Assembly: GCA_023462275.1 (NCBI GenBank) | Contig: JAEWYD010000138.1 | Coordinates: 1 to 6,580, forward strand | Source: Actinomycetes bacterium | GTDB taxonomy: Bacteria; Actinomycetota; Actinomycetes; Actinomycetales; Cellulomonadaceae | Direction of reading: 5' to 3' | Length of the DNA stretch: 6,580 bases | Shown here: in pieces, positions 1 to 3,773 of the stretch | How the letters are laid out: the number at the start of each line of letters is the position of its first letter | Numbering within the stretch: the first letter of the stretch is position 1 | Made by a program: the position numbers and the translations under genes | Notes under the pieces: model-generated | The model's input: only the letters and a program-made list of their open reading frames with translations | Databases searched by the model: none | What the model was told of the DNA's origin: nothing

Positions 1-2
1 CG

Positions 3-368
3 GCGGGCGCGGGCAGCGGGTCGGGCTCAGGGAGCAGCACGGGCACCGGCGGCTCGTCGTCGCCCGCCGCGACCGGCCCGGCGGCGGCCACGACCACCGC
101 GACGTTCGACGGCGACCCGGCCGGCACGCGCTACGGCGCGGTGCAGGTGCGGATCACCGTGACGGACGGCGTCGTGACCGGAGCCGAGGCGATCCAGCAC
201 CCCAGCGGCGGCCACAACCAGCAGATCAACGACTACGCGGTCCCGATCCTCACGCAGGAGACGGTCCAGGCGCAGAGCGCCCAGATCGACATGGTCAGCG
301 GCGCGACGGTGACGAGCACCGGCTACGTCGCCTCGCTGCAGAGCGCGCTCGACAAGGCCGGCCTGTGA
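3..368 (+). CDS. FMN-binding domain protein, 5'-truncated by the window edge
   Basis: The reading frame is open from the first full codon at base 3 to TGA at 366-368, so the true start lies upstream and the frame is partial. Bases 3 to about 100 encode a Gly/Ser/Thr/Ala-rich linker, typical of an extracytoplasmic tether after a signal or lipoprotein peptide that is not in view. From about base 132 (YGAVQVRITV) a compact FMN-binding domain (PF04205 type) begins. It contains DMVSGAT at 288-308, an exact match to the flavinylation motif Dxx(S/T)GAT; the acceptor Thr is codon 306-308. Family knowledge says FMN is attached there by a phosphoester bond by ApbE, which is the next gene and overlaps this one by 4 bases. 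The GTG at 141 lies inside the domain and is not a credible start. Likely role, inferred: a one-domain flavoprotein carrying electrons outside the membrane, possibly from a ferric-reductase-like membrane protein encoded upstream. Confidence 0.87.
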   Translation, partial: AGAGSGSGSGSSTGTGGSSSPAATGPAAATTTATFDGDPAGTRYGAVQVRITVTDGVVTGAEAIQHPSGGHNQQINDYAVPILTQETVQAQSAQIDMVSGATVTSTGYVASLQSALDKAGL

Positions 369-1129
369 GCGCCGAGGACCGCCGGGCATGGGTCGAGCAC
401 GTCATGGGCATGCCCGTGAGCGTGCACGCGCGCGGCGCCGGTGCCGGCTCGGCCGAGGTGGACGGCGCCGTGCGCGCGCTCGCCGACGACCTCCACCGGC
501 TCGAGGAGGTCTTCAGCACCTACCGCCCGCAGTCGCAGGTCAGCCGCCTCCAGCGCGGCGAGCTGACGCTGGCCGACTGCGACGAGGACGTGCGCGAGGT
601 GCACCGCCTGTGCGAGACGGCCCTCGCCCTCACCGGCGGCGCCTTCGACGCCTGGTCCGCCGTGCCGGACCACCCCGGCGTGTTCGACCCGACCGGGCTG
701 GTCAAGAGCTGGGCGGTCGCGCGCGCCGCACGCCGCCTGGACGGCCTGGAGCCCGCCTTCGCCGTCGGCGCGGGCGGCGACGTGCTCGTCCTCCCCGGCC
801 GGGAGGCACCCGAGTGGCGGATCGGCATCGAGGACCCGCGCGACCGCCGTCACGTCCTGGCGACGGTCCCCGTCCGCGACGGCGCCGTGGCGACCTCCGG
901 CGTCGCCGCCCGCGGCCTGCACATCGTCGACCCGCGGTCCGGGCACCGCGCCGCCGACGTGCTGTCGGCGACCGTCGTCGGGCCGTCGCTGCTCTGGGCG
1001 GACGTGTTCGCGACCGCCGCCGTCGCGCTCGGGGCCGACGCCGTGGGCTGGACCCAGGGCCTGCCCGGCACGTCCGGCATGGTCGTCCTGGCGGACGGCG
1101 CCGTGCACCGCTGGGCGAACGCCGCCTGA
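365..1129 (+). CDS. apbE: ApbE family FAD:protein FMN transferase
   Basis: This 254-residue protein is predicted to transfer FMN from FAD to a Thr/Ser of a target protein, with Mg2+. Family hallmarks appear in order: the N-terminal MGMPVSV (14-20), FDPTGLVKSWAV (107-118) for flavin binding, the glycine-rich GAGGDVLVLPG (135-145), VATSGVAARGLHIVDPRSG (175-193), and WADVFATA (211-218). In the last, D213 and T217 have the spacing of the known metal-binding Asp/Thr pair. The GTG start overlaps the upstream stop as GTGA, which implies translational coupling; no good Shine-Dalgarno is seen. A start at Met14 would cut into the conserved motif, so GTG 365 is preferred. The protein is shorter than the ~330-350-residue proteobacterial enzymes and shows no signal peptide or lipobox, so it looks cytosolic. 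The partner is very probably the preceding FMN-binding protein with its DMVSGAT motif. Confidence 0.93.
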   Translation: MSAEDRRAWVEHVMGMPVSVHARGAGAGSAEVDGAVRALADDLHRLEEVFSTYRPQSQVSRLQRGELTLADCDEDVREVHRLCETALALTGGAFDAWSAVPDHPGVFDPTGLVKSWAVARAARRLDGLEPAFAVGAGGDVLVLPGREAPEWRIGIEDPRDRRHVLATVPVRDGAVATSGVAARGLHIVDPRSGHRAADVLSATVVGPSLLWADVFATAAVALGADAVGWTQGLPGTSGMVVLADGAVHRWANAA

Positions 1130-1161
1130 CCGCTCGACGCGCGGCACGGCGGCCCCCGACC

Positions 1162-1167
1162 TAGCGT
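1162..1167 (+). promoter_or_regulatory. Possible -10 element (TAGCGT) for the SRPBCC gene
   Basis: TAGCGT fits the actinobacterial TAnnnT -10 pattern and lies 35 bases before the chosen ATG at 1202, leaving a short leader that contains a good ribosome binding site. No convincing -35 hexamer is seen at 17-18 bases spacing. The motif covers the GTG at 1166, which argues against translation starting there. The 72-base gap after apbE allows a separate promoter, but read-through from the apbE operon is also possible. Confidence 0.4.
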
Positions 1168-1190
1168 GGACGAGAACACCAGGAGATCCC

Positions 1191-1196
1191 AGGAGG
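1191..1196 (+). promoter_or_regulatory. Ribosome binding site AGGAGG deciding the start of the SRPBCC gene
   Basis: A consensus AGGAGG sits 5 bases before ATG 1202. A second purine-rich AGGAG lies just upstream at 1181-1185. The in-frame GTG at 1166 has no such site, so translation is placed at 1202. Confidence 0.75.
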
Positions 1197-1201
1197 TTCG
1201 G

Positions 1202-1651
1202 ATGCCCACCATCGAGCAGTCCATCGACGTCGACGTGCCCCTGAGCACCGCGTACAACCAGTGGACGCAGTTCGAGTCGTTCCCCCGCTTCATGGGCGGC
1301 GTGGAGCAGGTCACGCAGCTCACCGACACCCTCACGCACTGGAAGACCTCGATCGGCGGCGTGGACCGCGAGTTCGACGCCGAGATCACCGAGCAGCACC
1401 CCGACGAGCGCGTCGCGTGGAAGAGCATCGACGGCAAGACCCACGCCGGCGTCGTGACGTTCCACCGCCTCAGCCCGGACACCACGCGGGTCATGGTCCA
1501 GATCGACTGGGAGACCGAGTCGATGGTCGAGAAGGCCGGCGCGGCGTTGGGCATCGACGACATGCAGGTCAAGAAGGACCTGTCGACGTTCAAGGAGTTC
1601 ATCGAGTCGCGCGGCGTCGAGGAGGGCGGCTGGCGCGGCGACGTGAAGTAG
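1202..1651 (+). CDS. SRPBCC family (polyketide cyclase/dehydrase, COQ10-START-like) protein
   Basis: This 149-residue protein matches the small actinobacterial SRPBCC proteins. The N-terminal strand IEQSIDVDVPLSTAYNQW (4-21) is followed by FESFPRFMGGVEQV (24-37), the pattern of cyclase/dehydrase members of the helix-grip fold. The middle is rich in beta strands (HWKTSIGG, ERVAWKSIDG, AGVVTFHRL, TRVMVQIDW). A long C-terminal helix (about 119-137, DDMQVKKDLSTFKEFIESRG) would close the hydrophobic pocket. There is no signal peptide or membrane segment, so it is probably cytosolic. The family binds small hydrophobic ligands, but neither ligand nor reaction can be told from this sequence. A longer frame runs up to GTG 1166; ATG 1202 is chosen because AGGAGG precedes it and family homology starts right after it. 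A strong hairpin follows the stop, so the gene is probably transcribed alone or as the last gene after apbE. Confidence 0.88.
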   Translation: MPTIEQSIDVDVPLSTAYNQWTQFESFPRFMGGVEQVTQLTDTLTHWKTSIGGVDREFDAEITEQHPDERVAWKSIDGKTHAGVVTFHRLSPDTTRVMVQIDWETESMVEKAGAALGIDDMQVKKDLSTFKEFIESRGVEEGGWRGDVK

Positions 1652-1663
1652 CCGCAGCAGACA

Positions 1664-1701
1664 CGACGGCGGCGGGTGCCCTCGGGCGCCCGCCGCCGTC
1701 G
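1664..1701 (+). terminator. Strong GC hairpin after the SRPBCC gene, likely terminator
   Basis: The arms 1664-1676 (CGACGGCGGCGGG) and 1689-1701 are perfectly complementary over 13 bp. Inside them, a T-G wobble and three more G-C pairs close on a CTCG tetraloop (1681-1684), giving a 17-pair stem. It begins 12 bases after the stop codon at 1651. There is no clear T tract afterwards, only TT at 1706-1707, which is common for actinobacterial terminators. Confidence 0.7.
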
Positions 1702-1751
1702 CGCGTTCCGGGGCGTGCGACGCAGTCGCGCGTGCGGGGCCGTGCGACGCG
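1698..1751 (+). repeat. Two tandem copies of a 27-bp unit with internal dyads, upstream of the PLP enzyme gene
   Basis: Units 1698-1724 and 1725-1751 agree at 23 of 27 positions by direct alignment; the differences are at unit positions 10, 12, 16 and 27. Each unit starts with GTCGCGCG and carries CGTGCGAC at unit positions 17-24, forming an imperfect inverted repeat. A third partial copy, GTCG, follows at 1752-1755. The second unit ends 5 bases before the -10 element at 1757, a position suitable for an operator. The first unit begins inside the 3' arm of the upstream terminator hairpin. The function is unknown. Confidence 0.65.
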
Positions 1752-1756
1752 GTCGG

Positions 1757-1762
1757 TACGGT
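1757..1762 (+). promoter_or_regulatory. -10 element (TACGGT) of a probably leaderless transcript
   Basis: TACGGT matches TAnnnT and ends 7 bases before ATG 1770, so transcription would start at or next to the A of the start codon. No Shine-Dalgarno sequence is seen upstream of 1770. This -10-to-ATG spacing is the standard look of leaderless genes in actinobacteria. The in-frame GTG at 1761 overlaps the hexamer and is unlikely to be translated. Confidence 0.6.
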
Positions 1763-1769
1763 GACGGGT

Positions 1770-2957
1770 ATGCACACCGACCCGCGCGACCTCCTCGACC
1801 CGGACACCCTGCGGGCCCGCGGGAGCCTGAAGTGGACGGCCATGCCCGGCGACATCGCCGCCTGGGTCGCCGAGGCCGACTTCGGGACCGCGCCCGCCGT
1901 GACGGCCGCGGTCCAGGACGCCGTCGCGCGCGGCCAGCTGGGCTACCTGCCCCCGGCCGTGCGGCGGGACCTCGGGAGCGCGTGCGCCGCATGGCTCCAC
2001 GACGCCTACGGCTGGTCCGTCCCGGCGGAGCGCGTCGTGCCGGTGGGACACGTCACCGAGGCGCTGCAGGTCACCGTCGCGCGGTACAGCCGACCCGGCT
2101 CGGCCGTGATCCTGCCGACGCCGGCCTACATGCCCTTCGTCACCGCCCCCGCGGTGTGGGGCCGCGAGGTGATCCAGGTGCCGATGGCGACCGACGGCGG
2201 CCGCCCGGTGCTCGACCTGGACGCCCTCGACGCGGCGTTCCGGGCCGGCGGCGGCCTGCTCGTGCTGGTCAACCCGCACAACCCCACCGGGCGGGTGCTG
2301 ACCCGTACCGAGCTCGTGGGGGTCGCCGAGGTGGTCGAGCGCCACGGCGGCCGCGTCTTCGCCGACGAGATCCACGCGCCGCTCGTGCACCCGGGGCTCC
2401 GGCACGTCCCGTACGCGAGCGTCTCCCCCGCCGCCGCCGCGCACACGGTCACCGCGCTGTCGGCGTCGAAGGCGTGGAACGTCCCGGGCCTGAAGTGCGC
2501 GCAGGTCGTGCTGAACGACGTGGACGCCGCCGCCTGGGCGCCCGACGACGACCTCCTGTGCGAGGGCGCCTCGACGATCGGTGCCGTGGCGAACACCGCT
2601 GCGTACACGGCCGGGCGCGAGTGGCTCGCCGACGTGCTCGGGTACCTGGACGGCAACCGGAGCGCGCTCGCGGACGCCGCGGGCGACGTCGTCGGGTACG
2701 CGCCGCCCGAGGGCACCTACCTGGCCTGGCTCGACCTGCGCGCCGGGCTGGACCGGCACGCCGCCGAGGGCGCCCCGTCGTGGCGGACCGCGGCGCCGGG
2801 GACCGTCGGGCACTGGCTCGCGGCCCGCACGGGCGTGATGACGACCGACGGCTCCCTGTGCGGCGAGGCCGGGCGGGGCTTCACCCGGCTGAACCTGGCG
2901 ATGCCCCGCCCGCTCGTCACGGAGGCGGGCCGGCGGATCGCGACCCTCCTCGGCTGA
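1770..2957 (+). CDS. patB: PLP-dependent PatB/MalY-type C-S lyase (aminotransferase class I/II fold)
   Basis: This 395-residue fold-type I PLP enzyme most resembles the MalY/PatB group of cystathionine beta-lyases (EC 4.4.1.13), which cleave C-S bonds in cystathionine or cysteine conjugates to give thiol, pyruvate and ammonia. The group hallmark RGSLKW near the N-terminus (17-22) is followed by AWVAEADF (31-38). PLP-site motifs are LVNPHNPTG (166-174), ADEIHAPL (198-205, with Asp199 facing the PLP pyridine nitrogen) and SASKAWNVPGLK (231-242, with K234 as the Schiff-base lysine). FTRLNLAMPR (371-380) supplies the carboxylate-binding Arg (R373). No signal peptide is seen, so it is cytosolic. 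ATG 1770 is chosen over GTG 1761 because the -10 element covers the GTG. The gene stands alone and converges on hsp20. The substrate is not fixed by sequence; a related aminotransferase activity is possible. Confidence 0.9.
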   Translation: MHTDPRDLLDPDTLRARGSLKWTAMPGDIAAWVAEADFGTAPAVTAAVQDAVARGQLGYLPPAVRRDLGSACAAWLHDAYGWSVPAERVVPVGHVTEALQVTVARYSRPGSAVILPTPAYMPFVTAPAVWGREVIQVPMATDGGRPVLDLDALDAAFRAGGGLLVLVNPHNPTGRVLTRTELVGVAEVVERHGGRVFADEIHAPLVHPGLRHVPYASVSPAAAAHTVTALSASKAWNVPGLKCAQVVLNDVDAAAWAPDDDLLCEGASTIGAVANTAAYTAGREWLADVLGYLDGNRSALADAAGDVVGYAPPEGTYLAWLDLRAGLDRHAAEGAPSWRTAAPGTVGHWLAARTGVMTTDGSLCGEAGRGFTRLNLAMPRPLVTEAGRRIATLLG

Positions 2958-2973
2958 CGGCCGCCGGCGTCAG
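2954..2973. other. Small dyad containing both convergent stop codons
   Basis: CTGACG (2954-2959) and CGTCAG (2968-2973) form a perfect 6-bp inverted repeat around an 8-base GC-rich loop. The TGA of the PLP enzyme gene (2955-2957) and the reverse-strand TGA of hsp20 (2970-2972) lie in opposite arms. It could act as a weak bidirectional terminator, but it is short, has no T tract, and is the only candidate in the 12-base gap. Confidence 0.35.
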
Positions 2974-3434
2974 GCGGTCGCAGGCTCGCTCGCGCTGCCC
3001 GCGCCGATCGCCGTCTGGGCGGCGGCGTGCTGCACCTCGATGCGGCGCGGCTTGGCCTCCTCGGCCACCGGGATCGTGAGCGTCAGGACGCCGTCGGCGT
3101 AGCTGGCGGTGATGCGGTCGAGGGCGAGCCCCCGGCCCACCGTCAGCTGGCGGACGTACGTGCCGGTGGAGCGCTCGCGCGCCAGCCACTGGACGTCGGC
3201 CTCCTCGTGCGCCGTGCGCTGGGCCCGGATCGTCAGGGTCCGGTCCTCGACGTTCACGTCCACGCTGCCCGGGTCGGCGCCCGGCAGGTCCACGTGCATG
3301 ACGTAGTGGTCGCCGGCGCGGTACAGGTCCAGCGGCATGGTCGGGGCGTTCAGGGCGGATGCGTCGCGCATCGCGCCGAACATCTGGTCCATCCACCGAG
3401 AGGTCTCGGCGAAGGGGTCGAACCGAGTAGCCAC
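2970..3434 (-). CDS. hsp20: Hsp20/alpha-crystallin family small heat-shock protein
   Basis: This 154-residue chaperone belongs to the ATP-independent family that holds unfolding proteins in large oligomers. The N-terminal MATRFDPFAETSRWMDQMFG is typical of bacterial Hsp20. The alpha-crystallin domain runs from about PLDLYRAGDHYVMHVDLPG (34-52) to IPV (121-123). It includes the signature ASYADGVL (110-117, the AxxxxGVL pattern) and ends with an I-x-V motif (IEV, 132-134) for oligomer contacts. A short Ala-rich tail follows. Three in-frame GTGs cluster at 3443, 3440 and 3434. The last is chosen because the GGGAGG site is 8 bases upstream of it and the protein then begins with MATRFDPF, as relatives do. 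A CIRCE element over the predicted promoter points to HrcA repression, released by heat. It is transcribed divergently from adhE and convergently with the PLP enzyme gene. Confidence 0.93.
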   Translation of the reverse strand: MATRFDPFAETSRWMDQMFGAMRDASALNAPTMPLDLYRAGDHYVMHVDLPGADPGSVDVNVEDRTLTIRAQRTAHEEADVQWLARERSTGTYVRQLTVGRGLALDRITASYADGVLTLTIPVAEEAKPRRIEVQHAAAQTAIGAGSASEPATA

Positions 3435-3442
3435 GCTCACCA

Positions 3443-3448
3443 CCTCCC
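3443..3448 (-). promoter_or_regulatory. hsp20 ribosome binding site (GGGAGG)
   Basis: On the minus strand GGGAGG is followed by TGGTGAGC and then GTG at 3434-3432, an 8-base spacing. The GTGs at 3443 and 3440 overlap or touch this site and are too close to use it, so it decides the hsp20 start. Confidence 0.65.
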
Positions 3449-3486
3449 TCGGGCGAGGCCCGGACCCTCCGGTGCCTCGGCGACGT

Positions 3487-3530
3487 CCTGACGCCTTCCG
3501 GCCGGCCCGTCGCCGGCCCGGTACGTCAGG
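3487..3530 (-). promoter_or_regulatory. Two-storey hairpin in the hsp20 mRNA leader
   Basis: The outer stem CCTGACG (3487-3493) pairs with CGTCAGG (3524-3530). The inner stem GGCCGGC (3500-3506) pairs with GCCGGCC (3512-3518) around a 5-base loop. Both are perfect 7-bp stems separated by a 6/5-base internal loop. It starts within about 10 bases of the predicted hsp20 transcription start and lies about 40 bases upstream of the ribosome binding site. It does not obviously cover that site, so mRNA stabilisation or a transcriptional role is as likely as thermosensing. Confidence 0.5.
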
Positions 3531-3543
3531 TGGCTACGCCTCC

Positions 3544-3573
3544 GTTCTAGCACTCTCCAGGCCCGAGTGCCAA
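3544..3573 (-). promoter_or_regulatory. Predicted hsp20 promoter (leftward)
   Basis: On the minus strand TTGGCA (3573-3568) is a good -35. TAGAAC (3549-3544) is a fair -10 after an 18-base spacer. The start of transcription would fall near 3537, giving a leader of about 100 bases. The two hexamers overlap the two arms of the CIRCE dyad, the same arrangement seen in actinobacterial groE promoters, so HrcA binding would block RNA polymerase. Confidence 0.6.
3547..3573. promoter_or_regulatory. CIRCE element (HrcA operator)
   Basis: The dyad is CTAGCACTC, nine bases, GAGTGCCAA. The consensus is TTAGCACTC-N9-GAGTGCTAA, so 16 of 18 arm positions match and the spacer is exactly nine. The core GCACTC/GAGTGC is perfect. 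It overlaps the hsp20 promoter, about 113 bases before the start codon. HrcA, encoded elsewhere, is the known repressor of this element. Confidence 0.88.
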
Positions 3574-3595
3574 GCCATCCGAAGCCCTCGTCGAG

Positions 3596-3615
3596 CCTGG
3601 TACCGAGGTCCCAGG
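3596..3615. promoter_or_regulatory. 20-bp dyad containing a DosR/DevR-like box (box 1)
   Basis: CCTGGTACCGAGGTCCCAGG agrees with its own reverse complement at 16 of 20 positions. Its core GGTACC-GA-GGTCCC (3599-3612) has the 6+2+6 form of DosR/DevR boxes and matches 8 of 11 fixed positions of GGGACTTNNGNCCC. It lies about 68 bases upstream of the predicted hsp20 start and further upstream of adhE, so it could serve either gene. Confidence 0.4.
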
Positions 3616-3633
3616 AGGGCCCGAAATCGTCCT

Positions 3634-3647
3634 AGGACTCACGTCCC
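3634..3647. promoter_or_regulatory. DosR/DevR-like box 2
   Basis: AGGACT-CA-CGTCCC matches 9 of 11 fixed positions of the DosR consensus GGGACTTNNGNCCC and has a perfect GGAC-N4-GTCC core. It is centred 35 bases right of box 1. Confidence 0.45.
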
Positions 3648-3672
3648 GGACCGGTTAATCACGGCAGCCCTC

Positions 3673-3686
3673 GGGACCTTCGGCGC
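3673..3686. promoter_or_regulatory. DosR/DevR-like box 3, next to the adhE promoter
   Basis: GGGACC-TT-CGGCGC matches 9 of 11 fixed positions of GGGACTTNNGNCCC, with the right arm weaker than the left. Its centre is about 42 bases before the transcription start predicted from the -10 at 3710, the position where a DosR-type activator would touch RNA polymerase. Confidence 0.42.
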
Positions 3687-3700
3687 ACAAAACGCCGAGG
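3677..3700. repeat. Hairpin/inverted repeat with A-rich loop upstream of adhE
   Basis: TCGGCG (3680-3685) and CGCCGA (3693-3698) form a perfect 6-bp dyad around the loop CACAAAA; two further C-G pairs extend it past one bulged T (3679). It overlaps box 3 and the expected -35 region of the adhE promoter. It could be an operator for another regulator, or a weak terminator for transcripts entering from the left. Confidence 0.4.
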
Positions 3701-3709
3701 CCGTCCGCC

Positions 3710-3715
3710 TACCGT
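3710..3715 (+). promoter_or_regulatory. Predicted -10 (TACCGT) of adhE
   Basis: TACCGT fits the TAnnnT pattern and would give a start near 3722 and a leader of about 52 bases with a good ribosome binding site. The matching -35 position (around 3687-3692) reads ACAAAA and is poor, which would fit a promoter that needs an activator. Confidence 0.42.
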
Positions 3716-3761
3716 GAGGTGTGGGTCAAGGGCGATCCACCCCCATCCAGACCGACCGCCC

Positions 3762-3767
3762 GGGAGG
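3762..3767 (+). promoter_or_regulatory. adhE ribosome binding site (GGGAGG)
   Basis: GGGAGG lies 6 bases before GTG 3774 and fixes that GTG as the adhE start. The frame stays open upstream to 3714, but that stretch overlaps the predicted -10 and reads as an Arg/Pro/His-rich non-homologous sequence. Confidence 0.75.
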
Positions 3768-3773
3768 ACCCCC

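Larger units (their letters stand above)
3435..3773. other. 339-bp divergent control region between hsp20 and adhE
   Basis: No credible protein gene is seen here. The region holds, left to right: the hsp20 ribosome binding site, a structured leader hairpin, the hsp20 promoter with CIRCE, three 14-bp dyads that resemble DosR/DevR boxes, a hairpin with an A-rich loop, a rightward -10 and the adhE ribosome binding site. It is less GC-rich than the genes around it, notably near GGTTAATCAC (3653-3662) and CACAAAA (3686-3692). I found no TTGTGA-N6-TCACAA Rex-type operator. Confidence 0.75.

Noticed and set aside
1166..1201. Extended start (GTG 1166) for the SRPBCC protein
   Set aside because: The extra 12 residues overlap a likely -10 element and lack a ribosome binding site, while ATG 1202 has AGGAGG 5 bases upstream.
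323..1855. A 510-codon open frame on the minus strand over apbE and the SRPBCC gene
   Set aside because: It covers two well-supported plus-strand genes and their terminator, and reads as Arg/His/Ala/Gly-rich sequence without motifs; this is typical high-GC shadow coding.
1676..3079. A 467-codon plus-strand frame overlapping the PLP enzyme gene
   Set aside because: It is out of frame with the conserved PLP motifs, is dominated by Arg, and runs through the tandem repeat, the gene end and into antisense hsp20.
3617..3632. A fourth DosR-like box (GGGCCC ... CGTCCT)
   Set aside because: The half-sites are 4 bases apart, not 2, so the spacing does not fit the 6+2+6 form.
3337..3717. A 126-codon plus-strand frame across the hsp20-adhE spacer
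   Set aside because: It starts inside antisense hsp20, is Arg/Pro-rich and crosses CIRCE and the other dyads; no homology is recognised.
3444..3773. A Rex (redox) or Crp-type operator before adhE
   Set aside because: adhE is often Rex-controlled, so I looked for TTGTGA-N6-TCACAA and TGTGA-N6-TCACA. Only isolated GTGA or TCAC words are present, without the partner half-site at the right distance.
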